This document shows, piece by piece, positions 36,131 to 45,675 of a DNA stretch of 64,000 nucleotides. The first letter of the stretch is position 1. Each line of letters opens with the position of its first letter. Under the pieces are notes generated by a model. The model worked only from the letters and a program-made list of their open reading frames with translations, had not been told where the DNA came from and did no database searches. Origin of the DNA: Sulfitobacter sp. DSM 110093 (GTDB taxonomy: Bacteria > Pseudomonadota > Alphaproteobacteria > Rhodobacterales > Rhodobacteraceae); NCBI RefSeq assembly GCF_022788715.1, contig NZ_CP085170.1, positions 62,001-126,000 on the forward strand. The letters run 5' to 3'. The position numbers and the translations under genes are program-made.

Positions 36131-36937
36131 ATGAAATTCACGCAACTCGCCGGGAGCCTTGTGGCCGTCACCGTTATCGGCTCCGCCGCTCAGGCCGACA
36201 AATTGGACGACATCATTTCTTCGGGCACGCTGCGCTGCGCCGTGGTGCTGGACTTTCCGCCCATGGGCTCGCGCGATGACACGAACACGCCCGTCGGCTT
36301 TGACGTAGATTACTGCAACGATCTGGCTGCCGCCTTGGGTGTCGAAGCCGAGATCGTCGAGACGCCATTCCCCGACCGTATTCCCGCGCTCGTCTCGGGC
36401 CGCGCAGATGTGGGCGTTGCCTCCACCTCCGATACGCTGGAGCGGGCCAAGACGGTTGGCTTCTCGGTCCCGTATTTCGCCTTCACCAATGTCGTGCTAA
36501 CCCGCGAAGACGCTGGCGTCGACAGCTTTGAAAGCCTCAAGGGCAAAACCGTCGGCTCCGTTGCGGGCACCTTCGAGGCCATCGCGCTGGAAGAGCAGCT
36601 CGAGGCATGGGACGAGGGCAGCTTCCGCTCCTACCAGAGCCAAGCGGATGTGTTCCTGTCCCTGTCTCAAGGCCAGATCGACGCGACCGTAGTGACCTCC
36701 ACCGTGGCGTCCTCCATCGTTAACGGCGGCAAATTCGAAGGTCTGACCATCGCGGGCGACGCGCCGTTTGACGTGGACTACGTCGGCTTGATCGGCCTGC
36801 GTCAGGAATACGGATTGCTGAACTATCTCGATCTGTTCGTGAACCAGCAGGTCCGCTCGGGTCGCTATCAGGAACTCTTCGACAAATGGGTCGGTGGCGA
36901 CGCGCCTGACCTGACCATCGCCAAAGCCTATCGCTGA
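36131..36937 (+). CDS. Polar amino-acid ABC importer, substrate-binding protein (family 3)
   Basis: A periplasmic protein of 268 residues with signal peptide MKFTQLAGSLVAVTVIGSAAQA, cleaved near residue 22. The mature SBP_bac_3 domain shows IISSGTLRCAVVLDFPPMG, GFDVDYCNDLAAALGVEAE, RIPALVSGRADVGVASTSDT and LKGKTVGSVAGT. The start at 36131 has GGGAG upstream; in-frame sequence before it includes the palindrome and is non-coding. First gene of the importer-catabolic operon, so hydroxyproline isomers are the likely ligand (inference from context). Confidence 0.9.
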   Translation: MKFTQLAGSLVAVTVIGSAAQADKLDDIISSGTLRCAVVLDFPPMGSRDDTNTPVGFDVDYCNDLAAALGVEAEIVETPFPDRIPALVSGRADVGVASTSDTLERAKTVGFSVPYFAFTNVVLTREDAGVDSFESLKGKTVGSVAGTFEAIALEEQLEAWDEGSFRSYQSQADVFLSLSQGQIDATVVTSTVASSIVNGGKFEGLTIAGDAPFDVDYVGLIGLRQEYGLLNYLDLFVNQQVRSGRYQELFDKWVGGDAPDLTIAKAYR

Positions 36938-36944
36938 TGGATGC

Positions 36945-36967
36945 GGGGGCCGCAGCTTGCGGCCCCC
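36945..36967 (+). terminator. Intercistronic stem-loop between binding-protein and permease genes
   Basis: Ten-base perfect arms GGGGGCCGCA (36945-36954) and TGCGGCCCCC (36958-36967) with a three-base loop, eight bases after the binding-protein stop and without a T-run. It probably protects the upstream message or attenuates the rest of the operon. Confidence 0.7.
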
Positions 36968-36997
36968 ACTGCCGATAACCGCTGATCGGAGCAAGAG

Positions 36998-37663
36998 ATG
37001 GGCAACTACACCTTTCAATGGCGACAAGCCTTTCGCGCTTTCCCAGAGATGCTGGAAGGCGCACTGGTCACACTACAGATATCGATCCTGTCGATGCTGA
37101 TCGGCGTGACCATTGCCGTGCTGCTGGCCGTGGCGCGGGATTCCAAAACACGCTGGCTGCGCGCGCCTGCGACCGCATGGGTCGAAGTGGCACGTAACAC
37201 ACCCGCACTTTTTCAAATTTACATGGCGCATTTCGGGCTTGGGTCTTTCGGGATTTACCTCAGCCCCTATGCCGCACTGCTGGCCGGGATCGCGTTCAAC
37301 AACGCGGGCTACCTGTGCGAGACGTTCCGCGGTGCGATGCGTGCCATTCCCGCAACGCAACTGCGCGCCGGGCGGTCACTGGGCATGGGGCAGGCCAAGG
37401 CGTTTCGCCTGATTATCGTGCCGCAGATGTTCCGTATCTCGTTTTTGCCGACGACGAACCAGATGATCTGGGCGATTTTGATGACCTCTTTGGGCGTCAC
37501 GGTGGGGCTGAATTCGGACCTTGCCGGGGTCACCCAAGACCTCAATGCGCGCAGCTTCCGGACCTTTGAATTCTTCGCATTGGCGGCGGTGATCTACTAC
37601 GTGATTGCCAAAGCCGTGATGCTCGGCGCACGGCTGCTCGCCGCCCGCCTGTTTCGCTACTGA
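36998..37663 (+). CDS. Polar amino-acid ABC importer permease 1
   Basis: A 221-residue HisM/GlnP-type inner-membrane permease with about five helices. The N-terminal MLEGALVTLQISILSMLIGVTIAVLLAVAR is the conserved first helix, and the EAA loop is ETFRGAMRAIPATQLRAGRSLGMGQAKAFRLIIVPQ. It forms a heterodimer with the next permease. Confidence 0.91.
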   Translation: MGNYTFQWRQAFRAFPEMLEGALVTLQISILSMLIGVTIAVLLAVARDSKTRWLRAPATAWVEVARNTPALFQIYMAHFGLGSFGIYLSPYAALLAGIAFNNAGYLCETFRGAMRAIPATQLRAGRSLGMGQAKAFRLIIVPQMFRISFLPTTNQMIWAILMTSLGVTVGLNSDLAGVTQDLNARSFRTFEFFALAAVIYYVIAKAVMLGARLLAARLFRY

Positions 37664-37676
37664 AGGAAGAGAATAG

Positions 37677-38330
37677 ATGTTTGATACGGCTCTGACCTTC
37701 AACGACCTGTTGTTCATGCTCAAAGGCGCGGGCGTGACGCTTTCGGTCACCGCCTTCGCGGTGGTGGGCGGCACGCTGCTGGGGCTCTTCTTCGGGGTGC
37801 TGCGCAGCCAGATCAGCCCTTGGGCAGCCCTGCCGCTGACCTTCGTGCTGGATATCTTCCGCTCGGTTCCGCTGCTGATCCAGTTGATCCTCGCCAATGC
37901 GTTTCAGGCCATCGCGGGATGGGGGATTTCCCCCTTCGTGACCTCCTGCATCGTGCTGGGCCTCTACACGTCGGCCTATTGCACCGAGATCGTGCGCGGC
38001 GCGATTGAGGCGGTGCCCTCGGTCACCCGTCGTGCGGCGCGGTCGCTCGGCATGACATGGGGCCAAGATCTCACGCAGATCGTCTTTCCCATGGCGCTGC
38101 GGGTTGGTTTGCCCAGTTGGATCGGCCTAACGCTTGGCGTGATGAAAGACAGTGCGCTGGTGATGTGGCTCGGCATCATCGAATTGCTGCGGTCCTCGCA
38201 GATTTTGGTGACACGCCTGCAAGAGCCGATGTTCATCCTGCTCGTGACGGGTGCGATCTATTTCGCGCTCAGTTTCCCCATTGCCCGGCTTGGCAGCCGC
38301 TTGGAAAAAAGGTGGCAAGAAAATGATTGA
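37677..38330 (+). CDS. Polar amino-acid ABC importer permease 2
   Basis: A 217-residue HisQ/HisM-type permease. The first helix is MLKGAGVTLSVTAFAVVGGTLLGLFFGVLR, and the EAA loop is EIVRGAIEAVPSVTRRAARSLGMTWGQDLTQIVFPMAL. It is followed by the ATPase gene with an eight-base overlap. Confidence 0.91.
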   Translation: MFDTALTFNDLLFMLKGAGVTLSVTAFAVVGGTLLGLFFGVLRSQISPWAALPLTFVLDIFRSVPLLIQLILANAFQAIAGWGISPFVTSCIVLGLYTSAYCTEIVRGAIEAVPSVTRRAARSLGMTWGQDLTQIVFPMALRVGLPSWIGLTLGVMKDSALVMWLGIIELLRSSQILVTRLQEPMFILLVTGAIYFALSFPIARLGSRLEKRWQEND

Positions 38331-39045
38331 GATTGAAAACGTCCATAAGTCCTTTGGCGCACTACAGGTGCTCAAGGGCATCGACCTGACCGTGCAAAAG
38401 GGCGAGGTCGTCTCGGTGATCGGCGGCTCTGGTTCGGGCAAATCGACGCTGCTGACCTGCATCAACGGGTTGGAGCCGATCGACAGCGGCCGCATCGTGG
38501 TCGACGGCACCGAGGTTCACGCCCGCGACACCGATCTGAACAAGCTGCGCCGCAAGATCGGCATCGTGTTCCAGCAGTTCAACGCCTTCCCGCATCTGAC
38601 GGTGCTTGAAAACGTCACGCTGGCCCCGCGCAAAGTGAAGGGCATGGGCCGCAAGGAAGCCGAAGAAATCGCGGTGCAGCAACTTTCACATGTGGGTCTG
38701 GCCGACAAGCTCGATGTTTACCCCAGCCGCCTGTCGGGCGGGCAGCAGCAGCGCATGGCGATTGCACGTGCATTGGCCATGTCGCCCGATTACATTCTCT
38801 TTGACGAGGTGACCTCGGCGCTTGATCCGCAACTGGTGGGCGAGGTGCTGGACACGCTTAAATTGCTGGCAGATGAGGGGATGACGATGATCTGTGTCAC
38901 CCATGAGATGAGTTTCGCACGCGATGTGTCGGACCGGGTGGCGTTCTTTCACAAGGGCGTCATGGCCGAGATTGGCGCGCCTGATCAAATCTTTGGCGAT
39001 CCGCAGCAAGAAGAGACCCGTCAATTTCTGTCGAGCGTCCGGTAA
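38323..39045 (+). CDS. Polar amino-acid ABC importer ATPase
   Basis: A 240-residue GlnQ/HisP-type ATPase. Walker A is GGSGSGKSTLL, Q-loop VFQQFNAFPHLTVLENV, signature LSGGQQQRMAIARAL, Walker B YILFDEVTSALDPQLVGEVL and switch His in VTHEM. Walker B carries DEVTS where DEPTS is most common, a frequent variant in this subfamily. The start at 38323 lies inside the end of the permease gene; its stop overlaps the next start as TAATG. Confidence 0.92.
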   Translation: MIEIENVHKSFGALQVLKGIDLTVQKGEVVSVIGGSGSGKSTLLTCINGLEPIDSGRIVVDGTEVHARDTDLNKLRRKIGIVFQQFNAFPHLTVLENVTLAPRKVKGMGRKEAEEIAVQQLSHVGLADKLDVYPSRLSGGQQQRMAIARALAMSPDYILFDEVTSALDPQLVGEVLDTLKLLADEGMTMICVTHEMSFARDVSDRVAFFHKGVMAEIGAPDQIFGDPQQEETRQFLSSVR

Positions 39046-40268
39046 TGAACCAAACCCCGGTGACGGTTGTCGGCGCGGGCGTGGTGGGCCTGTCCATCGC
39101 GCTGGCGCTTCAGGCGCGTGGGCTGCCCGTGCAGGTGATCGACCGCGAAGGTCCGGCAGCGGGGGCGTCGGCGGGAAATGCGGGTGCTTTTGCCTTCACC
39201 GAGATCCTGCCGCTCGCCTCGCCCCGGATGATCCGGCAGGCACCGAAATGGTTGCTTGATCCTCTGGGGCCGCTTTCCGTGCCGCCGCGCTATGCCGGGC
39301 GGATCGCGCCGTGGATGTGGCGGTTTTGGAAAGCGAGTTGGCCCGCGCAGGTCCGTGCCTCGACCGTGGCGCAGACCGCGCTGATGAAGCTGTCGCAGGC
39401 CGCACTCGATCCGCATCTGGAGTTAAGCGGTCTGGCCCATATGCTGCGGCACGACGGACAGTTGCAGGTATATGAAAGCGAGGCCGAGTTCCGGGCGTCG
39501 CTCCCCGGCTGGCAGGCCCGCGAAGAGGCGGGGATCGCCTTCACCCATCTCAAGGGCGATGAGATCGCGGCCTATCAGCCCGGTCTTGCGCCCAGCTTCA
39601 CCCATGCGACCTTCACGCCTGAATGGCAGTCGATCTCGGACCCGCGCGACTATGTGTTGGCGATGGCCGACCGCTTCCGGGCGGGGGGCGGCGAGATCAC
39701 TATCACCCGCGCCGAACGTCTCGTCGCGGGCGGGGTCGAGACCTCAGATGGCTTCATACCGGGCCGCGTGGTGCTGGCCGCAGGGGCGCATTCGCATCAC
39801 CTCGCGCGGACCGCTGGCGCGAAAATCCCGCTGGAGACCGAGCGCGGTTATAACACGACACTGCCCGCCGGGGCCTTCGACCTCAAACGCCAGATCACTT
39901 TCGGCGGCCATGGTTTTGTCATCAGCAAGGTGGGCCACGGGCTGCGCGTCGGCGGGGCGGTGGAACTCGGCGGGCTAGACCTGCCGCCGAACTTTGCCCG
40001 CGCCGAAGCGATGCTGAAAAAGGCCAAACGCTTCCTGCCGGGGCTCGACACCTCGGGCGGCACGCAATGGATGGGTTTTCGCCCCTCGCTGCCCGACAGC
40101 CTGCCTGCCATCGGCGCATTGCCAAACCGCTCGGACGTGGTCTGCGCCTTTGGCCACGGCCATCTCGGCCTCACTCAATCAGCGGGCACCGCTGCCATCA
40201 TCGCTGACCTGATGACCGGCCAAGACCCCGGCATCGACCTTACCCCATTCTCTCCTGCGCGCTTTTAG
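39045..40268 (+). CDS. DadA-like FAD oxidoreductase, probable D-hydroxyproline dehydrogenase
   Basis: A 407-residue D-amino-acid dehydrogenase-like flavoprotein (DAO fold). The FAD-binding motif is VVGAGVVGLSIALALQARGLPVQVIDRE at residues 6-33, then GASAGNAGAFAF. The C-terminal closing motif reads WMGFRPSLPDSLPAIG and FGHGHLGLTQSAGTA. In the island it would oxidise cis-4-hydroxy-D-proline, made by the epimerase encoded next, to Delta1-pyrroline-4-hydroxy-2-carboxylate, passing electrons to the respiratory chain. General D-amino-acid dehydrogenase activity is an alternative. Confidence 0.84.
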   Translation: MNQTPVTVVGAGVVGLSIALALQARGLPVQVIDREGPAAGASAGNAGAFAFTEILPLASPRMIRQAPKWLLDPLGPLSVPPRYAGRIAPWMWRFWKASWPAQVRASTVAQTALMKLSQAALDPHLELSGLAHMLRHDGQLQVYESEAEFRASLPGWQAREEAGIAFTHLKGDEIAAYQPGLAPSFTHATFTPEWQSISDPRDYVLAMADRFRAGGGEITITRAERLVAGGVETSDGFIPGRVVLAAGAHSHHLARTAGAKIPLETERGYNTTLPAGAFDLKRQITFGGHGFVISKVGHGLRVGGAVELGGLDLPPNFARAEAMLKKAKRFLPGLDTSGGTQWMGFRPSLPDSLPAIGALPNRSDVVCAFGHGHLGLTQSAGTAAIIADLMTGQDPGIDLTPFSPARF

Positions 40269-40276
40269 AGGCTGAC

Positions 40277-41278
40277 ATGACGCAACACACATTTCCTTGT
40301 ATCGACGGCCACACCTGCGGCAATCCGGTACGGCTCGTCACCGGCGGCGCGCCTCTGCTTAAGGGCGCGAACATGCTGGAAAAGCGCGCGCATTTTCTGG
40401 CGGAATACGACTGGATCCGCACCGGCCTGATGTTCGAGCCGCGTGGCCATGACCAGATGTCGGGCGCGATCCTTTACCCACCAACGCGCGAGGACTGCGA
40501 CATCGCCGTTCTGTTCATCGAAACCTCGGGCTGCCTGCCGATGTGCGGTCACGGGACCATCGGCACCGTCACCATGGCGCTGGAAAACGGGTTGGTCACG
40601 CCCGCCACCCCCGGACAGTTGCGCCTTGAGACCCCTGCCGGGCGGGTCGATGTGACCTACCGCCAAGAGGGGCGTTTCGTCGAAGAGGCGCGCCTGACCA
40701 ATGTGCCTGCCTTCCTCCATTCCGAAGGGCTGACGGCCGAGGTCGACGGCTTGGGCGAAGTGGTGGTTGATGTGGCCTATGGCGGCAATTTCTATGCCAT
40801 CGTCGAGCCGCAGAAGAATTTTCGCGACCTGGCGGATTTCTCGGTTTCTGAATTGGTCGGCCTCAGCCCAAAACTTCGCGCAGCACTCAATGCGAAATAC
40901 GAATTCATCCACCCCGAACACCCCGCGATCAACGGGTTGAGCCACATCCTTTGGACCGGTGACGCCCAAGCGCCCGAGGCCCACGCCCGCAATGCGGTCT
41001 TCTACGGCGACAAGGCGATCGACCGTTCCCCATGTGGCACCGGCACCTCGGCGCGGATGGCGCAACTCGCGGCCAAGGGGAACTTGGAGGTGGGCGACGA
41101 CTTCGTGCATGAATCCATCATCGGGTCGATGTTCAAAGGCCGGGTCGAAGCGGCCGCGGAAGTAGCGGGAAAGCCCGCGATCATCCCCTCTATCGCCGGT
41201 TGGGCGCGGGTCACCGGCTTTAACACAATCTTTATCGACGAGCGCGACCCCTTCGCGCACGGCTTCGTTGTCACCTGA
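40277..41278 (+). CDS. 4-hydroxyproline 2-epimerase (proline racemase superfamily)
   Basis: A 333-residue cofactor-independent epimerase. Both catalytic cysteines are present: C90 in [12 protein letters not shown] and C253 in [14 protein letters not shown]. The Cys-Cys pair defines proline racemases and 4-hydroxyproline epimerases; the hydroxyproline importer and D-hydroxyproline dehydrogenase next to it favour trans-4-hydroxy-L-proline to cis-4-hydroxy-D-proline. AGAGG lies just before the ATG. It ends 16 bases before the aconitase-X start. Confidence 0.9.
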   Translation: MTQHTFPCIDGHTCGNPVRLVTGGAPLLKGANMLEKRAHFLAEYDWIRTGLMFEPRGHDQMSGAILYPPTREDCDIAVLFIETSGCLPMCGHGTIGTVTMALENGLVTPATPGQLRLETPAGRVDVTYRQEGRFVEEARLTNVPAFLHSEGLTAEVDGLGEVVVDVAYGGNFYAIVEPQKNFRDLADFSVSELVGLSPKLRAALNAKYEFIHPEHPAINGLSHILWTGDAQAPEAHARNAVFYGDKAIDRSPCGTGTSARMAQLAAKGNLEVGDDFVHESIIGSMFKGRVEAAAEVAGKPAIIPSIAGWARVTGFNTIFIDERDPFAHGFVVT

Positions 41279-41294
41279 TTTGGAAGGGCTCCCC

Positions 41295-42992
41295 ATGGCG
41301 CAAATCATCGTTCCCGCCGAGGCCCAAGGCGCGGTGCTCGTCTCCTCCGAGGGGCTGAGTTTCTGGGGCGGCGTCGATCCGGCCAGTGGCAAGGTCATCG
41401 ACGCGCATCACCCGCTTTGCGGGCAGTCGCTGGCGGGGAAAATCGTGTTGATGCCCACGAGCCGGGGTTCCTGTACCGGCAGTGGCGTCTTGTTGGAACT
41501 GGCGCTGAACGGCCATGCCCCCGCCGCCCTTGTCTTTCGGGAGGCCGAGGATATCCTGACCTTGGGTGCGCTGATCGCGGGGAAGATGTTCAACAAGCCG
41601 CTGGCGGTGCTGCGGCTCGGCGCAAAGGACTACGACCTGCTTGCCAAGGCGCGAAACGCGCGGATCACGCCTGAGATGCTCAGCACCGATGCGTGGGATT
41701 TGCCGCTGTCTGACCATCCCGCCCGCGATCTGCATCTCACCGCTGAGGATCAAGCAATGCTTGATGGGGCCGACGGTCCGGCAGTTCAATTGGCGATGGA
41801 GATCACCTGCACCATGGCACGCGGGCAGGGGGCCGAGAGGCTGGTCGACGTGACGCGCGTGCATATCGACGGCTGCATCTACGCCAGCCCGGCCAACCTG
41901 CTTTTCGCGCAGACCATGGCCGATATGGGATCACAGGTGCGCGTGCCGACCACGATGAACGCGATCTCGGTCGATCACGGCAACTGGCGCGCCCAAGGCG
42001 TGCCGCCAGATTTTGGCCTGCCGGCCAGCCGGCTGGCCGATGCCTATGTTACCATGGGCGCACGCCCCAGTTTCACCTGCGCGCCTTACCAACTGCCCGC
42101 CCCGCCCGAACGGGGGGAGTTCATCGCGTGGTCGGAGTCCAACGCGGTGATCTATGCCAATAGCGTGCTTGGCGCGCGGACGGTGAAACATCCTGATTTC
42201 CTCGATCTCTGTATCGCGTTGACCGGGCGCGCGCCGCTTTCCGGGGTTTACCTAGACGCCCACCGTGCCCCGCGTAAGGTGATCGAAGTAGAACTGCCAG
42301 CGCAGTATGACGAGGCAATCTGGCCAATGCTGGGCTGGCTGGCCGGACAAGCGGCAGCGGATCGGATCCCGGTTTTGCGCGGGTTAGAGAATGCCGCGCC
42401 GAATGAGGATGACCTGAAGGGGCTTTGTGCTGCTTTCGGTACGACTTCTGCTGCGCCGATGCTTCATGTGGCGGGGATTACGCCCGAAGCTGATCTTTCC
42501 CCAGTGTCCGAGGCCGATACCCTGCGCATCACATCCAAAGATTTGCGCCGGGTCTGGCAACAGTTCAACGCAGGGTCTGCGAAAGTCGACCTCATCGCCT
42601 TCGGCAGCCCGCATTTTTCTCATGCCGAATGCCACGCTTTGGATACAGCTTTGGCCGGGCGAAAACGTCATCCCGATACGGCGGTCATCGTCACCCTTGG
42701 CCATGACACTCTGAAAGCCGCGCGGGCCGACGGCACCGTGGCGCGGCTTGAAACGGCGGGGGTACAGGTGGTGCCAGACATTTGTTGGTGTTCAATTGCC
42801 GAGCCGGTCTTCCCGCCCTCCGCCAAGGTGCTGATGACCAACTCTGGGAAATACGCGCATTACGCGCCGGGCCTGTCGGGCCGCGCAGTGCGCTTTGGCA
42901 GTATCGCCGATTGCGTAGAGGCGGCGGTCTCTGGTGCCGCTGCGGAAGAGCCGCCTATGTGGTTGGCAGAGAAGGGAACGCAAGATGCGTAG
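41295..42992 (+). CDS. Fused aconitase X, probable cis-3-hydroxy-L-proline dehydratase
   Basis: A 565-residue protein joining the small swivelling domain (residues 1-130, with [21 protein letters not shown]) to the large AcnX domain in one chain. Conserved AcnX features include [62 protein letters not shown] and [30 protein letters not shown], with Cys residues positioned to hold an Fe-S cluster. Bacterial AcnX of this context dehydrates cis-3-hydroxy-L-proline to Delta1-pyrroline-2-carboxylate. ATG at 41295 is chosen, with GGAAGGG upstream, over an in-frame TTG at 41268. Confidence 0.88.
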   Translation: MAQIIVPAEAQGAVLVSSEGLSFWGGVDPASGKVIDAHHPLCGQSLAGKIVLMPTSRGSCTGSGVLLELALNGHAPAALVFREAEDILTLGALIAGKMFNKPLAVLRLGAKDYDLLAKARNARITPEMLSTDAWDLPLSDHPARDLHLTAEDQAMLDGADGPAVQLAMEITCTMARGQGAERLVDVTRVHIDGCIYASPANLLFAQTMADMGSQVRVPTTMNAISVDHGNWRAQGVPPDFGLPASRLADAYVTMGARPSFTCAPYQLPAPPERGEFIAWSESNAVIYANSVLGARTVKHPDFLDLCIALTGRAPLSGVYLDAHRAPRKVIEVELPAQYDEAIWPMLGWLAGQAAADRIPVLRGLENAAPNEDDLKGLCAAFGTTSAAPMLHVAGITPEADLSPVSEADTLRITSKDLRRVWQQFNAGSAKVDLIAFGSPHFSHAECHALDTALAGRKRHPDTAVIVTLGHDTLKAARADGTVARLETAGVQVVPDICWCSIAEPVFPPSAKVLMTNSGKYAHYAPGLSGRAVRFGSIADCVEAAVSGAAAEEPPMWLAEKGTQDA

Positions 42993-44016
42993 CAGCAAAA
43001 CGGTTCATGTGATCTCGGCCCATGCCGAGGGCGAGGTGGGCGATGTGATCGTGGGCGGTGTCACCCCGCCGCCGGGCGAGACGTTGTGGGAGCAAAGCCG
43101 TTGGATCGCGCGGGACCAGACGCTGCGCAATTTCGTGCTGAACGAGCCGCGTGGCGGGGTGTTTCGTCATGTGAACCTGCTCGTCCCACCGAAAGACCCC
43201 CGCGCCGATGCGGCCTTCATCATTATGGAGCCGGAAGACACGCCGCCCATGTCGGGCTCAAATTCGATCTGCGTTTCCACTGTCCTGCTTGACGGGGGTA
43301 TCCTGCCGATGACTGAGCCGGTGACCGAACTGACCCTCGAAGCGCCGGGTGGGCTGGTGAAGGTCCGCGCGGAATGTCGCAATGGCAAGGCAGAGCGTAT
43401 CTTTGTGCAGAACCTGCCGAGCTTCGCGGCCCGCCTTGATGTTCCGCTGGAGGTCGAAGGGCTGGGCACGCTCACCGTGGATACCGCCTATGGAGGTGAC
43501 AGTTTCGTCGTCGTTGATGCTGCTGCGATGGGGTTCTCGCTTGAGGCGCATGAGGCCCATGATATTGCCCGTCTCGGGGTGCGGATCACGAATGCCGCAA
43601 ATGCTGCGATGCGCTTTGAGCATCCCGATAACCCCGATTGGCAGCATTTCTCTTTCTGCCTTTTCGCCGGACCAGTGACCCGTGACGAGACCGGCCTGCG
43701 CGCCGGGGCGGCAGTGGCGATCCAGCCGGGCAAGGTGGATCGCTCCCCCACTGGCACAGCACTATGCGCGCGGATGGCGCTGTTGCATGCACGGGGGGAG
43801 ATGGGCTTGGAGGGCAGCCTGACCACGGTCTCGCTGATCGGCTCAACCTTTACTGGGCGTATCTTGGGCGAGACCCGCGTCGGCGATCACCCGGCCATCT
43901 TGCCCGAACTCTCAGGGAGGGGATGGATTACGGGCGTTCACCAGCACATGCTGGACCCCGACGATCCGTGGCCCGACGGATACCGCCTGTCCGACACTTG
44001 GGGCGCGCGCGGCTAA
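42985..44016 (+). CDS. Proline racemase-family protein, probable trans-3-hydroxy-L-proline dehydratase
   Basis: A 343-residue paralogue of the epimerase at 40277. The two catalytic positions differ: MSGSN puts Ser90 where Cys is usual, and DRSPTGT puts Thr256 at the second site. Thr at the second site is the hallmark of trans-3-hydroxyproline dehydratases, which need only one acid/base to remove water; the Ser at the first site makes the pair unusual. The start at 42985 has AAGGGA upstream and overlaps the end of the AcnX gene by eight bases. The product pyrroline-2-carboxylate would feed the reductase at 33233. It ends overlapping the convergent flavoprotein gene by four bases. Confidence 0.82.
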   Translation: MRSSKTVHVISAHAEGEVGDVIVGGVTPPPGETLWEQSRWIARDQTLRNFVLNEPRGGVFRHVNLLVPPKDPRADAAFIIMEPEDTPPMSGSNSICVSTVLLDGGILPMTEPVTELTLEAPGGLVKVRAECRNGKAERIFVQNLPSFAARLDVPLEVEGLGTLTVDTAYGGDSFVVVDAAAMGFSLEAHEAHDIARLGVRITNAANAAMRFEHPDNPDWQHFSFCLFAGPVTRDETGLRAGAAVAIQPGKVDRSPTGTALCARMALLHARGEMGLEGSLTTVSLIGSTFTGRILGETRVGDHPAILPELSGRGWITGVHQHMLDPDDPWPDGYRLSDTWGARG

Positions 44017-45572
44017 GCGCCCATCCCTTTCGCCAAGTTGAACCCAGACCCCCCGCTCAAACCCGGGCCGGGGTGGGTCGAGGCGCCGATATGGTGCAGC
44101 CCCTTGATCGGGGTGGCGTAGTTCTTCTGTTCCGCAAAAGGCCGCCAGAGAAAGAACTGATCCAAGGTGCAGGCCCCGCCATAGGGGTCACCGCCCACCA
44201 GATTGACGTTCATCGCGGCCAGATCGGCGGGCGAATAGGCGTGCCGGGCGAGTTTGATTTCATCAAAGTTGCGGATGCTTTTGCGTAGAATATCTTCGAT
44301 CCGGTCAGCGAAGGCTTCGCGCATCGCCTCGGTCCATTCAGGGGTGGTTTCGATCTCACCCGAAGCATCGCCCTTGATGACGCGCGGCGCGTCGGGGATT
44401 TGCAGCCAGAGCACCGCCTTCTCTTCTGGGCAGCGGCTGGGATCAAGGCGATGCGGTTGCCCGACACAGATTGTCGGCACCGCCGGAAGTAGCCCGCGCT
44501 CAGCCTCGTTACAGGCGCGCGAGACGGCGTCGATGCCGTCGGTCAGGTGGATCAAAGCGACATCCTCTAGCCCCTTGGCAACCCAATCGGGGTCACCATC
44601 CAGCGCATAGTGCAATTGGAAATTACCCCGCCCGTGGCGGAATTTGCGGCGATGTTCGGGGCGCGGTTGATCTTTTAACAAACTGTCGTAAAGCTGCCCC
44701 GGCGCGACGGATGCGATGACATTCTTGGCGTTGATCCTCCCGCCTGAGGACGTCTCAATCCCGTGCGCCTCTCCGTTCTCGACAAGGATACGGCTGGCTT
44801 CGACGCCGGTGCGGATTTCGCCGCCGTTTGCTACAATCAACCTCTTGAACGCCACCGCCATCTGTCCCGCGCCGCCCTTGACCACGGGCGCGCCTGCGGC
44901 CTCTAGCGCGAAGGCGATGACCCGGCTCATTTGCCCGCCATAGCTGGCCTCGGGTGTCAGTCCTACATGCAAGACCCAGGGCGCCCAAAGCGCCTGAACG
45001 TCTTCACTTTCATAGCGCGTCTCAAGCCACGCACGGCCCGGCTCCAACGCCTCACCGAACCATGATTTAAGCGGGCCGAGCCCTTTTTTCCACGCCTGTT
45101 TTGCCAGCAGCCATGCAGACTGGCGCGACCAGAGCGGCTGCCCCAGAAGCGCAAAAAGAAAATCCGCGTCCGCCTCAATCGCGCCCACATCCGCCGCGTG
45201 TTGATCCCCGTCCCCCGCCGCGCGCGCGTTGAAGGCTGCGACATTCGTCGCGCGGTCCATCTCCAGCCGTAGGGCTTGACCATTGGGGCGCAGGGCGGCG
45301 GTGGGATGCGGGCTGTGGCAGAATTCCAGCCCATGTTTGGCAAGATCATCGCCCAATGCACCATAGGCGGGGCCGGTTAGAAATAGAACGAAGGTCGCGG
45401 CCATGACGTCGTGGTGAAAGCCGGGCAGGGTGACCTCTTCGGTCATCATGCAGCCACCGATCCGGTCTTCGCGCTCGACCACCAGCACGCTGTCGCCCTT
45501 GCGGCTGAGCAGTGCCGCCGCGACCAGCGCGTTGATGCCGGATCCAATGATGATGTGATCGACATCAGTCAT
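44013..45572 (-). CDS. Phytoene desaturase/PYROXD2-like FAD oxidoreductase (A)
   Basis: A 519-residue flavoprotein. The N-terminal dinucleotide motif is [37 protein letters not shown], a PHxD-like [14 protein letters not shown] stretch follows, and the C-terminal FAD closing segment is [24 protein letters not shown]. The overall layout matches carotenoid desaturase-like and human PYROXD2-like enzymes of unknown substrate. ATG at 45572 is chosen with GGAAGGA upstream. It is divergent from its paralogue at 45676 (about 100 bases between), forming a pair beside a Dpp-type importer. The substrate is not known; a role in carotenoid synthesis is unlikely because no other crt gene is near. Confidence 0.8.
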   Translation of the reverse strand: MTDVDHIIIGSGINALVAAALLSRKGDSVLVVEREDRIGGCMMTEEVTLPGFHHDVMAATFVLFLTGPAYGALGDDLAKHGLEFCHSPHPTAALRPNGQALRLEMDRATNVAAFNARAAGDGDQHAADVGAIEADADFLFALLGQPLWSRQSAWLLAKQAWKKGLGPLKSWFGEALEPGRAWLETRYESEDVQALWAPWVLHVGLTPEASYGGQMSRVIAFALEAAGAPVVKGGAGQMAVAFKRLIVANGGEIRTGVEASRILVENGEAHGIETSSGGRINAKNVIASVAPGQLYDSLLKDQPRPEHRRKFRHGRGNFQLHYALDGDPDWVAKGLEDVALIHLTDGIDAVSRACNEAERGLLPAVPTICVGQPHRLDPSRCPEEKAVLWLQIPDAPRVIKGDASGEIETTPEWTEAMREAFADRIEDILRKSIRNFDEIKLARHAYSPADLAAMNVNLVGGDPYGGACTLDQFFLWRPFAEQKNYATPIKGLHHIGASTHPGPGLSGGSGFNLAKGMGA

Positions 45573-45675
45573 GCCCAATCCTTCCGCAAATGTTTTGTGA
45601 CGTTCGAGATACTTGAAACAAAGCTAGACAAAAAAATATGCGTTTGCAATTATCTTGCTCAGGGAGAATTGGGAA

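Noticed and set aside
40265..41398. Open frame of 377 codons opposite the epimerase gene
   Set aside because: Both catalytic Cys motifs are in the + frame; the minus frame is a shadow.
45579..45675. Operator between the divergent flavoprotein genes
   Set aside because: Only short repeats (TGTTT/AAACA about 20 bases apart) are seen in an AT-rich region; not above chance.
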